From an uncultured Planktomarina sp. (lineage in GTDB: Bacteria > Pseudomonadota > Alphaproteobacteria > Rhodobacterales > Rhodobacteraceae), in the NCBI GenBank assembly GCA_905182425.1, contig CAJJBP010000003.1:37318-101317 (forward strand): DNA of 64,000 bases. Reading direction: 5' to 3'. The translations under genes were made by a program, and so were the position numbers. Below are positions 17,915-27,235 of the stretch, in pieces. The notes beneath the pieces were generated by a model. The model was not told the origin of the DNA and did no database searches. It saw only the letters and a program-made list of their open reading frames with translations. Positions within the stretch are counted from its first letter, which is position 1, and the number at the start of each line of letters is the position of its first letter.

Positions 17915-18406
17915 TTAATGGACCACGATTGATTTGCTGTTTGCAGTGTTAACATTATCGACCCAACTTGGGAAAATATCAGTATTCCATCCGGCGGTTC
18001 TAAAAGTCAGATAAAATATATCTAAAATATTCCTTAACAATGTTTCATCCCCTTCTAAGTGTACCGCATTAGTTTCATTATCTTTGAATATAATTCTGGT
18101 AACTTTCTCTAATCTAATGAAATCTATGCTTTTTGTTAGCCATTTTTTTGTATCTTCTGAGGTGATAACCACTGGTTCTTGAGCGTCTCTCGAGCCAACT
18201 GCAAAGTCGTGAACAATGTCATGTGAGTTTTTCACATGAGTAATTTTATTAATCTGATTAACTAATTCGTTTATAAAGATTTTGCTAAGTTTATTTGTAA
18301 AATATATTTTTGCTTGGTTTTTAATCACCAGACTGCAGTCCAATCGAATACGATCTTCGTCTAGGTCAAAACTTACAGTGAACGTTTTTAAAAGGTGGCT
18401 CTGCAT
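17915..18406 (-). CDS. Hypothetical protein, 163 aa
   Basis: I do not recognise this protein. It has no signal peptide or membrane helix. It is mixed alpha/beta in appearance, with Asn/Ile/Lys-rich composition and more AT-rich codons than the metabolic genes nearby. A middle segment (VVITSEDTKKWLTKSIDFI) could be a helix. It ends 8 bases from the convergent small zinc-ribbon frame. No strong ribosome site is visible at the ATG. Confidence 0.5.
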   Translation of the reverse strand: MQSHLLKTFTVSFDLDEDRIRLDCSLVIKNQAKIYFTNKLSKIFINELVNQINKITHVKNSHDIVHDFAVGSRDAQEPVVITSEDTKKWLTKSIDFIRLEKVTRIIFKDNETNAVHLEGDETLLRNILDIFYLTFRTAGWNTDIFPSWVDNVNTANSKSIVVH

Positions 18407-18716
18407 AAAATATGCTTTTGCATGACATAGGTTATTTCCGCAACTTAGAAATACTAATCAATATTTAAATTTTTAAAATGATGACCTAAAATACTAGCTA
18501 ACAGCAAAGAGGTTAGTTAAATACGGTTAAAAATAGAATTAGAGAAGTCAGAAAAGTAATGCTAAAGTTTCTTTTAACATAACTTGGAGTAAAATTCTCA
18601 CCACAGACAATAATACCACTGAAAGGTGTTTGGAGTTCGGAAACCACAGGCAGCTTTGGGAGACTACAAACTTGCCGATATGCAGTTGCACATTTTAGCT
18701 TTTTTGGACCGTTTTG
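18407..18716. other. Intergenic region, nothing recognised
   Basis: AT-rich spacer between two hypothetical genes reading leftward. I see no hairpin or repeat worth calling. Confidence 0.4.
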
Positions 18717-18902
18717 TTATTTGACCTGCGCCCAAACCTCGAAGAGATCATCGTAAGTGATTTCGTCTAAATCCCCTCCCTTTTTATTAAGCAATGCCTT
18801 ATATTTTCTTATTAAAGTAGCTTCCTGGCTGGCTGACAAGCCGCTTAAGTTTTCTTCGCCTATTGCACCAATGATGCGTTCATAAAATGCTGCACTGAGC
18901 AT
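18717..18902 (-). CDS. Hypothetical small protein, 61 aa
   Basis: The start at 18902 is chosen over an upstream in-frame one because GGAGGAAA lies 6 bases before this ATG. The 61-residue product (MLSAAFYERIIGAIGEENL...) is acidic and helical, with Lys-Gly-Gly in the middle and a YDDLFEVWAQVK tail. It has no signal peptide. I do not recognise the family. The extra upstream frame (to 19064) is Lys/Asn-rich and looks non-coding. Confidence 0.55.
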   Translation of the reverse strand: MLSAAFYERIIGAIGEENLSGLSASQEATLIRKYKALLNKKGGDLDEITYDDLFEVWAQVK

Positions 18903-19435
18903 ATTGATTTCCTCCGTTTTGAAAGTAATCAGGCTCAACAGCAAAATTTTAAGCCTGTGTTTATTTTTTTCAGAGTTATTTTTATTGATATTTTTTAGTA
19001 AGTTACACAAAATATTTGGTTGTGCGTTCATTATTTTGGAACTAATTTTCTGAATCTCTCCCACACTTTCAAGTGTCAGTCAACATTAATGCAATTAGAC
19101 TTTTGGCACAAAAAAGACACCGTTGCCCAATGTGCTGTCCATATCAAAAGACAGCGAGCACTTACTGTCGTGCAACAGATGTTTATCACCTGTCATCCAT
19201 ACTTCCGTTAAGTTTTAACGCAGGCTCAGCTCGGTTTATTCAGTTTGCAAGTCTTTAGCCTGCTTCTTGATTATATAGCGGTTTCTTGTATAAAACTGTC
19301 TTGATTTTAACCTAAGATACAACGCTGTTAACTTTTCCATCTGCCCGCATAGCTACAAATGTGATATTGAAATTTAACGACCCAAGCGTAGACCTAATTT
19401 TGTTTGGCGTACCAAAATAGAAGGCGCCTGTTATT
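18903..19435. other. Long intergenic region upstream of the 61-aa gene
   Basis: About 530 bases hold no gene I can support. Short overlapping frames on the + strand around 19020-19258 lack start signals. The promoter of the 61-aa gene must be here. Confidence 0.4.
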
Positions 19436-20479
19436 TCAAATTATGCTCTTTTTAAATCGTGGCCATGTGTCCCCAATGCGATAACCTTCCGGCCACGGAT
19501 CACTTGGATCTAACATGTGTTGGTGTGTCCCAGTAACCCAACCACGCCCGCTTATTTGTGGGCGAATTGCTTCGATTGCACCAACTTTTGTTTCACCCAA
19601 GATTTTGCCATGAAATTCAGATCCAATTATTGAGACACCTGTTAAGCTTTCACCAACCTTCATTTCGCCAGTTGCATGAAGTAGTGCCATGCGAGCAGAG
19701 ACGGCTGTTCCGGTTGGTGATCGGTCTAGCTTTCCCGGTTGAATGGAAACGATTGACTTTGATCTTAAGCCGTCTGATCTGCGTTCAAGCGCACCAGCAA
19801 ACAGGCAGAAAGAGTGATGACGCCATTCGGGTTGGAGGGGATGGTGGAACGTTAGCTGTTCGTTTGCGGCATTTGTGATTCTCACGCCAAGTTCAGCTAA
19901 ATTTTTGGCTTCATCTACGTTAAGGTGGAGACCAAGTGAGGTGGGGTCAATAACGACAAAACTATCGCCGCCAAACGCAGTATCAACCATGATTGTACCA
20001 TATCCATTGATTTCAAGTGGTACGCCCACCATGCTTACAAACGAGGGCAGGTTCTCGATTTCAATGCGCTCAGCTTTGCCGTTTACACAATGGGCGCGCA
20101 CCCGCACAAGGCCCCCAGGGGCCTCAAGGATAAAATCTGTAATGGGCTCTTGCATCGGGATTATGCCGGTATCGAGCAAAACTGTAGCCACGCATATAGA
20201 ATTTGACCCTGACATTGGCGGAGTATCTTCGGGCTCCATAATAATCCAAGCAGCCTGAGCGTTAGGATTTTTGGGCGGAACTAGTAAGTTTACATGGCGA
20301 AATACCCCGCCCCTTGGTTCATTTAACATAAAGTTGCGCAGAACGTTGTCCTCAGCAATCCATTTGCGCTGCTCCCAAATGGTTTCTCCAGGTGGTGGGG
20401 ATACCCCACCGACAATTACGTCCCCAACTTCTCCTTCTGCATGACACGATACTGTGTGGATGACTTTTGTACTATGCAT
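19436..20479 (-). CDS. Proline racemase family enzyme (trans-3-hydroxyproline dehydratase-like), Ser/Thr active-site variant
   Basis: This 347-aa cytoplasmic enzyme of the proline racemase / hydroxyproline epimerase / trans-3-hydroxyproline dehydratase superfamily has an N-terminal VISCHAEGE-type segment (here [11 protein letters not shown]). Its first catalytic position is MSGSN (Ser90) and its second is DRSPTGT (Thr256). Classical racemases and epimerases have Cys at both (MCGH and SPCGT). As I recall, dehydratases replace the second Cys with Thr, which fits dehydration better than racemisation. Here the first Cys is also replaced. A role in hydroxyproline or proline-analogue breakdown is likely, but the reaction is unproven. 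AAGG precedes the ATG. It stands alone. Confidence 0.8.
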   Translation of the reverse strand: MHSTKVIHTVSCHAEGEVGDVIVGGVSPPPGETIWEQRKWIAEDNVLRNFMLNEPRGGVFRHVNLLVPPKNPNAQAAWIIMEPEDTPPMSGSNSICVATVLLDTGIIPMQEPITDFILEAPGGLVRVRAHCVNGKAERIEIENLPSFVSMVGVPLEINGYGTIMVDTAFGGDSFVVIDPTSLGLHLNVDEAKNLAELGVRITNAANEQLTFHHPLQPEWRHHSFCLFAGALERRSDGLRSKSIVSIQPGKLDRSPTGTAVSARMALLHATGEMKVGESLTGVSIIGSEFHGKILGETKVGAIEAIRPQISGRGWVTGTHQHMLDPSDPWPEGYRIGDTWPRFKKSII

Positions 20480-20808
20480 GCTTGGACCTTTATGAATTTT
20501 GATTAAAATTATTTCTAGATGTTTGGGTTTAGGGAACCACAGATTTCGGCTGGTCCTTGATCATTTAAATAACGCTTTGATGACATACGAGATCGGTTAG
20601 TGACACTTCGCGTGTAGCCCATAACGTCAGGCTACAAAGTTGTACTATTGGCTTCAAGTTAGTTTTATCGATCAATACTAATCGGTGAGGCATAGGCTGT
20701 TATTAAACATTGTGTAGATGGAACTTTTAACTTGAACCACTGTGCACTTATAAATTTATATTTTAAATATTTACTCACCCATTTTTTTACAAAAGGTTGA
20801 TGAAGTCT
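20480..20808. other. Intergenic region between racemase-family and MFS genes
   Basis: About 330 AT-rich bases hold the upstream region of the racemase-family gene and the 3' end of the MFS gene. No clear operator or terminator. Confidence 0.4.
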
Positions 20809-22071
20809 TCATGGTGACTTTCGAGGATCTAAACGTTTAATTAGGGGGATAATCATTATTGTTAACAAAGCTGCGATAAGAAATGGCGCACCTGGAAAAT
20901 ACAAACCTTGGTCATTTACAAACCGCTCGAATACGCCAGTGAGAATGAGTGGTGCTGCGACCGCTGCAACCGATGAAAGAGACGCAATCACCCCCTGGAC
21001 AAGGCCTTGCTGATCATCGCCTACGCTGTTGGCGGCAAAGGCTGTCAATAAAGGGGGGGCCATGTCTGAGAGGGCGGCAAAAGGCAAAACAATGGCCACG
21101 GCCCATGCTGCGTTGGAAAACCCAAAGCCTACCAGCCCAATCACAGCAGCAATGCTAGCAATAATTAGGGTTTTGTAATCACCAATTCGCTTAGTTATTT
21201 GTGGCATTAGTCCAGCCTGCACCAATGCGATCAGAATTCCATACGCTGAAAGGGTTAACCCAATGGTAAACCCGTTCCAACCAAATACCTCACGTCCCCA
21301 AAATGCCCAAAGGCTTGGATAAACCATATTTGCAAACTCAAAAACAAAGATACAGATCAGGGGTATTGCAAGCCCTGGGATGAAAAAAGCTCGAAAGATA
21401 GTAGCAAAGGGATTCAGGTCCCTTTTGCCAAATGGTCGCCGGTTTTCTTCTTTCAGAGATTCTGGCAAAATAAAGAAACCAAAAACCATATTGATTATTG
21501 AAAGCGCTGCTGCAATCCAGAAGGGTGCTGTGACATGCCAGCCTGATGAGATACCCCCGATTGCTGGTCCAAAAACGAAACCTATGCCAAAGGCAGCACC
21601 AATCATACCAAAGGCGGGACCCCGTTCCTCGGGCTTGGTTATGTCAGAGATATAAGCTGTTGCCGTGATATATGTGGCACCAGCCATTCCCGCAATCACG
21701 CGACCCGTAAGTAGCACCCAGTAGGTCTCCGCCAGTGCCATAATCAAATAATCAATCGCCAAAGTGGCTAATGCAGCAATCAAGATAGGTCTACGCCCAA
21801 AGGTGTCTGAAAGACTACCAACAATAGGGCCAAAAATAAACATTGCTGCTGCATAGGCAGACATCATAATGCCACCCCATAACGCTCCCTCTGCCGCGCT
21901 TCCAGCACCCACACGATCCATTAGGTCAGGCATGATTGGAAATACGATTCCAATTCCAATGGCGTCAATCATCAAGGTAGTTAGAATGAAAAGAAAGGGG
22001 CCAGTGAGCTTCATTCCCCGAAATGATACATTATCCCGGCTGCTTACAAGGCTAAAATCAGAGTTTGACAC
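20809..22071 (-). CDS. MFS transporter, TetA-like drug:H+ antiporter family
   Basis: This 420-aa inner-membrane protein has 12 predicted helices. The loop 2-3 signature is GSLSDTFGRRPIL (motif A of the major facilitator superfamily), and motif C-like GPAIGGISS lies in helix 5. The pattern is that of the DHA1 group containing tetracycline-efflux proteins. The substrate is unknown and nothing here shows antibiotic resistance. The start is GTG at 22071 behind AAAAGGTAAC. A short hydrophilic N-terminus of about 19 residues precedes the first helix. Confidence 0.85.
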   Translation of the reverse strand: MSNSDFSLVSSRDNVSFRGMKLTGPFLFILTTLMIDAIGIGIVFPIMPDLMDRVGAGSAAEGALWGGIMMSAYAAAMFIFGPIVGSLSDTFGRRPILIAALATLAIDYLIMALAETYWVLLTGRVIAGMAGATYITATAYISDITKPEERGPAFGMIGAAFGIGFVFGPAIGGISSGWHVTAPFWIAAALSIINMVFGFFILPESLKEENRRPFGKRDLNPFATIFRAFFIPGLAIPLICIFVFEFANMVYPSLWAFWGREVFGWNGFTIGLTLSAYGILIALVQAGLMPQITKRIGDYKTLIIASIAAVIGLVGFGFSNAAWAVAIVLPFAALSDMAPPLLTAFAANSVGDDQQGLVQGVIASLSSVAAVAAPLILTGVFERFVNDQGLYFPGAPFLIAALLTIMIIPLIKRLDPRKSP

Positions 22072-22371
22072 CGATGTTACCTTTTTTCACTAATTTTTTT
22101 TGCGCGTTGTCTAACACAAGGAAAACAGGGGCGATGTTATTTGAATAGAAATAAAAGCTACCTAGAAATCTGGCAGATACAGACATTCAACTCGTTTTTA
22201 TAACCTTAATTTATTAGTCATCTGAAAATAAGGCTCCTAAACGTAATTGTAGTAAAAGCCAAACAAGTGATAGCGCGGGCTCTAATAAGCTCTGCAACTA
22301 AAGGGATCCCGTCTGGTGGATTACTTTTTAATTTAATCTAAGTATTCCACCTGAATTTAAATAATATTTAG
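22072..22371. other. Intergenic region upstream of the MFS gene
   Basis: This AT-rich spacer must contain the MFS promoter. No repeats or RNA genes are recognised. Confidence 0.4.
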
Positions 22372-22647
22372 TTATTTAGCTTTGCTCCAAGCGCTAAAAT
22401 CTTTGGTTGCTACAGTAATTTCGTAGCCAATAAATCCTTCTTCGCCATTTACCCAACCGTCGTGGCCGGGTGCGAATGTATAGGCGTCGCCTGCGTGCAC
22501 AGTAATCTCAGAGCCATCATCATGGGCAACTGTCATTGAGCCTTGAATTACTACACCAACATGAGCAGCTTGGCAGCTATGCCCGCCTACTAATGGTTTA
22601 ACGCATTCGGACCACTTCCAGCCTGGAAGTTCATAGCGCTCATTGCG
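22372..22647 (-). pseudogene. Cupin-domain protein, 5'-truncated remnant
   Basis: Reading leftward from 22647 there are 92 open codons with strong cupin character (WSECVKPLVGGHSC, then HVGVVIQGSMTVAHDDG and HAGDAYTFAPGHDGW). They end at TAA (22374-22372). There is no start codon, and an in-frame TGA lies at 22650-22648. About 40 N-terminal residues of a normal small cupin are missing, with no homologous sequence upstream. This is therefore a truncated gene rather than a frameshifted one. Confidence 0.7.
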
Positions 22648-22819
22648 TCATAAGCTGACTGTCGTGAGTAGGGCTAGACCTAGTAATTTTGTGGGGAGTC
22701 TGGTTTGCAATTTTCTACAGGCTTTTAATTTTGCCTATTGGCTTAAAAAAGTGGGCACCAACTGTGTAAGTAAAATTGCTCAACTATTTCCAAAATTTTC
22801 CAAAATTACTATTTGATTT

Positions 22820-22833
22820 TTATCGCGCGATAA
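22820..22833. promoter_or_regulatory. Palindromic LacI-type operator upstream of the lacI-family gene
   Basis: TTATCGCGCGATAA is a perfect 14-base palindrome 37 bases before the regulator ATG. It shares the CGCGCG core and A/T-rich flanks with the palindrome at 23912-23927, suggesting autoregulation by the encoded protein. Confidence 0.65.
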
Positions 22834-22870
22834 TAAACTGTAAAGATAGTGCAACATTCAAAGGTGATTT

Positions 22871-23899
22871 ATGAGCAATTCTCCGAAAATTAGAAATATG
22901 GAGGAATTTGCGTCTGTTAGTGGGCTGTCCCGGCCTACGGTATCCAAATACTTTAACGATCCCGATAGTGTACGTGCGTCTACACGGGCACGTATCGAGC
23001 AGTCGTTGGAGGAGTACGATTACACACCCAATATTTATGCAATGAACCAAAATCGAAAGTTAACGAAGAACGTTGGTATTTTAGTTCCCTACCTGGCAGA
23101 TCCATTTTTTGCTGAGATTGCCCGAAATGTAGAGCAGCGATGCATTGATGCCGGTTTTCGTCCAACCCTCTATAGCTCGCACGGTGATCCAAATTTGGAA
23201 GTGGAAATCCTGGAGAGCTTGCGGTCCTTAAAGCCCGCAGGAGTTTTAATGGCCCCTCTTGGGCGATCGTCGATACGTGGTGAGATCGAAAAGTTTTGCA
23301 ATTATGTGCCGACGGTTCTCTTTGATAGCAATATACCAGATTTGGGATTTGCATTTGTAGGCTCTAACAACACCCAATTTTCTATGCTGATGGCTGAATA
23401 CCTGTGCCGAACCGGCGAGCCTCCCTGCTTTTTTGAAATGCAATTCCCCTCAAACCCAAATGCAAACAAACGCCGTCAAGGATATTTGGACGCAATGGAG
23501 CGGTTAGGGCACGAGCCTAAAGTGATTAAGATTGAAGGAGACGGTTGGGCATTTGAGGAGATCGGCCGTCTTGGAGCCCACAAGGTGTTCGAAACTGGAG
23601 GCTTTCCATCCTCGACTGTTCTTTGCAGCAATGACCGACTTGCGATCGGCGTGCTTACTGCATGTTGGGAAAAAGGTGTTCGTGTTGGAATCGATTCTAA
23701 TGCGTCGATTCGGGTCGCTGGGCAGGACGATCATCCTCTTGCGCGCTATACGTGCCCCCCCTTAACGACGATCGCTCAGGAATATGAGGCTATTTCTAGC
23801 TATGCTGTTGAAGTGCTGGCGAAGGCCGTCGAGGGTGAAAAAAAGCCCCATGAATCAAAGCTATTTGAGGGAAAGTTAATCATGAGAGACTCTGCGTGA
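22871..23899 (+). CDS. LacI-family transcriptional regulator of the polyol operon
   Basis: This 342-aa protein has an N-terminal LacI helix-turn-helix (about 8-33: MEEFASVSGLSRPTVSKYFN), a hinge helix (STRARIEQSLEEYDYTPN) and a periplasmic-binding-like sugar-sensing domain (about 65-335). It is followed within 100 bases by the polyol transporter operon in the same direction. It is flanked on both sides by closely related palindromes, the expected operators. Rhodobacter-type sorbitol operons are usually inducible, so repression relieved by polyol is likely (inference). Confidence 0.92.
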   Translation: MSNSPKIRNMEEFASVSGLSRPTVSKYFNDPDSVRASTRARIEQSLEEYDYTPNIYAMNQNRKLTKNVGILVPYLADPFFAEIARNVEQRCIDAGFRPTLYSSHGDPNLEVEILESLRSLKPAGVLMAPLGRSSIRGEIEKFCNYVPTVLFDSNIPDLGFAFVGSNNTQFSMLMAEYLCRTGEPPCFFEMQFPSNPNANKRRQGYLDAMERLGHEPKVIKIEGDGWAFEEIGRLGAHKVFETGGFPSSTVLCSNDRLAIGVLTACWEKGVRVGIDSNASIRVAGQDDHPLARYTCPPLTTIAQEYEAISSYAVEVLAKAVEGEKKPHESKLFEGKLIMRDSA

Positions 23900-23911
23900 G
23901 TTAAATATTAA

Positions 23912-23927
23912 TTTTACGCGCGTAAAA
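23912..23927. promoter_or_regulatory. Palindromic LacI-type operator before the polyol operon
   Basis: TTTTACGCGCGTAAAA is a perfect 16-base palindrome, 71 bases before the binding-protein ATG. It lies just upstream of a TTGACG (23934-23939) that could be a -35 box. It shares the CGCGCG core with the site at 22820-22833. Confidence 0.7.
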
Positions 23928-23997
23928 AAATAATTGACGGTGCGTCGTGTAACTGCGTAGTCTCTGCGTGCAACATCCAATTTCAGGGAGGTATCGG

Positions 23998-25278
23998 ATG
24001 TACTTTAAGAAAGTATTATGCACGGTAAGTGCAGTAGCCATGACGGCTGGTGTGGCGCAAGCTGCGGACTCGTTAACGATTGCCATTGTCAACAATGGTC
24101 ACATGATCAACATGCAGACAGTTGCTGAGGCTTACACAGCTGAGACTGGCGTGGAGTTAAAGTGGGTTTCTCTTGAAGAAGGAGTTCTTCGTGAGCAAGT
24201 TACTTCTGATACAGCAACTGGTGGTGGTCAGTATGATATTATCAATATTGGCATGCAAGAAGCTCCTATCTGGGGTGCTGCAGGTTGGATAGAACCACTC
24301 AACTTTGGCGCTAGTTATGATGTTGCCGATATATTGCCCGCAATGCGTGCTGGTCTTTCGTACGAAGGTCAGCTTTATGCAGCACCGTTCTACGGTGAGT
24401 CTTCGATGGTCATGTACCGTAAGGACTTAGCTGACGCAGCAGGTGTAACAATAAACGATCATGACAGCTGGTCACGCGTTAAAGAGGCTGCGTCAGCGAT
24501 GCATAACCCTGATGCTGGCGTTTACGGGGCTTGTCTTCGTGGCAAGCCAGGTTGGGGTGACAACATGGCGTTCATTACCACTGTTGTGAATTCTTTTGGT
24601 GGCGCTTGGTTTGACGCTGACATGCGTCCTGCTTTGGACACGCAAATGTGGGCGGATGCGGTTAACTTCTATGTTGACCTGTTGGGCAACTACGGACCTC
24701 CAGGTTCCGAAGGTAACTCTTTCAACGAAATCCTTGCTCTTTATAACGAAGGCAAATGTGGTCTTTGGATAGACGCAACAATTGCGGCTTCGTTCCTGAG
24801 TGTTGATGGCGTTGCATACGCGCAATCACCTAATGCTGGTAACGCTGTAGGCGCAAACTGGTTGTGGGCATGGGCAATGGCTGTACCTGCGGGTTCACCA
24901 AACGCCGAAGCTGCAATGGCATTCATCGAGTGGGCGACATCGAAAGACTACGTTCAAGCTGTTGGAAACCACCCAGATTTTGGTTGGGGTTCTGTTCCAA
25001 CTGGCCAGCGCGCGTCTACATACGCCATACCTGAGTTTCAGGCAGCAGCAGGATTTGCAGCAGCAGAAATGGCAGCGATTGACTCGGCAGCTCCAGCAGC
25101 AACCGCGCTGAAGCCGTACATAGGTGTTCAGTTCGCAGCAATACCAGAATTCCCAGAGGTCGGCTCAGCCGTTGCTCAGGAAATGGCCGCTGCACTCTCT
25201 GGCGCCAAATCGGTAGAAGATGCACTGGCTGATGCACAAGCAGCTGCGGTATCAATAATGGAAGAAGCTGGCTACTAA
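23998..25278 (+). CDS. smoE: Sorbitol/mannitol ABC transporter, periplasmic binding protein
   Basis: This 426-aa exported protein has a signal peptide (MYFKKVLCTVSAVAMTAGVAQA) followed by a type-1 carbohydrate-binding-protein fold (DSLTIAIVNNGHMINMQTVA). It is Ala-rich at the C-terminus. The start at 23998 is preferred over an upstream GTG because GGGAGG lies 6 bases before it and the signal peptide begins there. It is the first gene of a six-gene operon whose last two products oxidise sorbitol and mannitol, so it should bind polyols. A strong hairpin follows the gene (25297-25325). Confidence 0.9.
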   Translation: MYFKKVLCTVSAVAMTAGVAQAADSLTIAIVNNGHMINMQTVAEAYTAETGVELKWVSLEEGVLREQVTSDTATGGGQYDIINIGMQEAPIWGAAGWIEPLNFGASYDVADILPAMRAGLSYEGQLYAAPFYGESSMVMYRKDLADAAGVTINDHDSWSRVKEAASAMHNPDAGVYGACLRGKPGWGDNMAFITTVVNSFGGAWFDADMRPALDTQMWADAVNFYVDLLGNYGPPGSEGNSFNEILALYNEGKCGLWIDATIAASFLSVDGVAYAQSPNAGNAVGANWLWAWAMAVPAGSPNAEAAMAFIEWATSKDYVQAVGNHPDFGWGSVPTGQRASTYAIPEFQAAAGFAAAEMAAIDSAAPAATALKPYIGVQFAAIPEFPEVGSAVAQEMAAALSGAKSVEDALADAQAAAVSIMEEAGY

Positions 25279-25296
25279 TTATTTGTTTAATGAAGG

Positions 25297-25325
25297 GGAA
25301 GGGCCCAATATTATTGGGTCCTTCC
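25297..25325 (+). terminator. Hairpin after the polyol binding-protein gene
   Basis: GGAAGGGCCCAAT and ATTGGGTCCTTCC form a 13-base stem with one G-T wobble and a 3-base loop, followed by TTTAAAA. It probably acts as a partial terminator or a 3' stabiliser, keeping binding protein in excess over the membrane subunits. Confidence 0.8.
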
Positions 25326-25441
25326 TTTAAAATGAGACATCTTGAATTCTCAGCGCAAGCCAGCGACACTTGTCATCCTAAATAAGCAAAATAAATTCTA
25401 TGAACTAAACGTACTTAACGTTTTGTGGGGAGGTTTTTCGT

Positions 25442-26380
25442 ATGTCTGACAGAAAGCTTCCTCGGCTTTTACAAACTCCAGCTGTATTGCTACTTTTGGT
25501 TTGGATGCTGGTTCCACTTGGGATGACCCTTTATTTCTCGTTCATTCGCTATGTGCTGAACAACTTACGTAAACCTGAATGGACGACCCCTAATATCAGT
25601 AATTGGCGCGGCTTTGGAAACTATGAGTTTGTATTAAATTCTAAAAGCTTCATTCTCGCAATTCAGAATAGTCTGCTCATTGTTTGTAGTATTCTGTTTC
25701 TCACGGTCATTCTGGGTATCATGATTGCTGTATTGATTAATAAAACCTTCCCCGGCCAAGGTATTGTCCGGGTGCTTTTAATTTCACCATTCTTTGTTAT
25801 GCCTGCTGTGAATGCAGTTTTGTGGATCAACATGATCCTTGATCCTGTGCTAGGCCTCCAGGGGATCGCGGTCAGTGGAATTAACGAAACCCTGATTAGT
25901 CTCAGAAGCATGCCGGTTCTTGGGGGTTTCTTTTCGCTCTGGCCTCAGTTCGAGCCGATCTCCTTTAGGGCGACGCAAACATCAGCAATTGCTGTCATTA
26001 TGATGGTGACCTGGCAGTGGACACCGTTTGCGGTTCTCATTCTTATGACCTCACTGCAGTCTGAGGATCAACAACAAAAAGAGGCGGCCATTCTTGATGG
26101 TGCTAGCGCCTGGTCGCAGTTTCGCTTTCTGACACTGCCGCATCTGGGGCGTCCAATTGCAATTGTGGTGATGATCCAAGCGATCTTTCACTTGTCGCTC
26201 TACGCCGAAATTGAAATCGTAAGTCGTGGTAACGGAAATAAAAACCTGCCGTACCTTATCGGTGAATTTGCCAACAACAATATTGGTGCTGCAAGTGCCA
26301 CTGGCATATTTGCTGTAATCCTTGCCAACATCGTAGCGATCTTCTTGCTGCGAATGATTGGTAGGACCTTAATGGAATAG
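25442..26380 (+). CDS. smoF: Sorbitol/mannitol ABC transporter permease 1
   Basis: This 312-aa MalF-type inner-membrane permease has six or more helices, a first helix at about 13-35 and an EAA loop (KEAAILDGASAWSQFRFLTLPHLG) near residue 215, which couples to the ATPase. A GGGGAGG ribosome site precedes the ATG. The second permease starts 13 bases after its stop. Confidence 0.92.
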   Translation: MSDRKLPRLLQTPAVLLLLVWMLVPLGMTLYFSFIRYVLNNLRKPEWTTPNISNWRGFGNYEFVLNSKSFILAIQNSLLIVCSILFLTVILGIMIAVLINKTFPGQGIVRVLLISPFFVMPAVNAVLWINMILDPVLGLQGIAVSGINETLISLRSMPVLGGFFSLWPQFEPISFRATQTSAIAVIMMVTWQWTPFAVLILMTSLQSEDQQQKEAAILDGASAWSQFRFLTLPHLGRPIAIVVMIQAIFHLSLYAEIEIVSRGNGNKNLPYLIGEFANNNIGAASATGIFAVILANIVAIFLLRMIGRTLME

Positions 26381-26392
26381 GAGGGCTAGAAT

Positions 26393-27226
26393 ATGGCAAT
26401 TGTCGCACAATCCTCAAAGTTTAGTACTTTTGGAAGACCAGTCTTGGCCTGGGCTGTTGGGTTACTCTTCTTTTTTCCAATCTTTTGGTTATTTTTGACA
26501 AGCTTTAAAACTGACGCTGATGCGGTTAAACCTGAATATCTGTTGTTTTTTACGCCAACGCTAGAAAACTACCTGAACATGACACAGAATTATGACTATT
26601 GGCGCTTTGCTACAAACTCCGTAGTTACCTCGGTCTTCGCGACAGTCTTCACTCTCGTTGTTGGCATTCCGGCTGCTTATGCGATGGCTTTCAATCCAAG
26701 TCGCGGGACCAAAGATATTCTAATGTGGATGTTGTCGACCAAGATGCTGCCAGCTGCAGCCGTTCTTTACCCGATGACGTTTCTGACCAAAGGCTTAGGC
26801 CTGTTTGATACTCACTTCTTAATTATCCTTGTCCTCAGTCTGATCAACCTACCGATCGTGGTTTGGATGCTTTTTACGTACTTCAAAGAGATCCCAAAAG
26901 ATATCATTGAAGCGGGTAAAATGGACGGGGTCAACACTTGGGGTGAGATCAAAGAAATTCTTATTCCTCTTGCTTGGGGTGGAATAGCTTCAACCGCACT
27001 GCTGTGCTTTATTTTTTGCTGGAACGAAGCATATTGGACTGTCCGGCTTACCACAACGGACGCAGCGACACTTTCGAAGTTGATTGAAGGGAACCGAGCG
27101 CCAGAAGGTTTGTTCTTTGGACGCCTCTCTGCGGTATCAACCGCAGCAATTGGGCCAATCGTTGTCCTTGGGTGGTTCTGTCAGAAACAACTTGTGCAAG
27201 GCTTGACCTTTGGCGCTGTGAAATAG
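26393..27226 (+). CDS. smoG: Sorbitol/mannitol ABC transporter permease 2
   Basis: This 277-aa MalG-type permease has six helices and an EAA loop (IEAGKMDGVNTWGEIKEILIPLAWGG, near 175-200). It pairs with the first permease to form the channel. A GGAGGG site overlaps the end of the upstream gene, and the ATPase starts 10 bases downstream. The C-terminus KQLVQGLTFGAVK is typical for this class. Confidence 0.92.
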   Translation: MAIVAQSSKFSTFGRPVLAWAVGLLFFFPIFWLFLTSFKTDADAVKPEYLLFFTPTLENYLNMTQNYDYWRFATNSVVTSVFATVFTLVVGIPAAYAMAFNPSRGTKDILMWMLSTKMLPAAAVLYPMTFLTKGLGLFDTHFLIILVLSLINLPIVVWMLFTYFKEIPKDIIEAGKMDGVNTWGEIKEILIPLAWGGIASTALLCFIFCWNEAYWTVRLTTTDAATLSKLIEGNRAPEGLFFGRLSAVSTAAIGPIVVLGWFCQKQLVQGLTFGAVK

Positions 27227-27235
27227 GGAAAGATC

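Noticed and set aside
20809..22071. Calling the MFS gene a tetracycline resistance determinant
   Set aside because: Family resemblance to TetA-type DHA1 antiporters does not show substrate; no TetR-type regulator is divergent from it.
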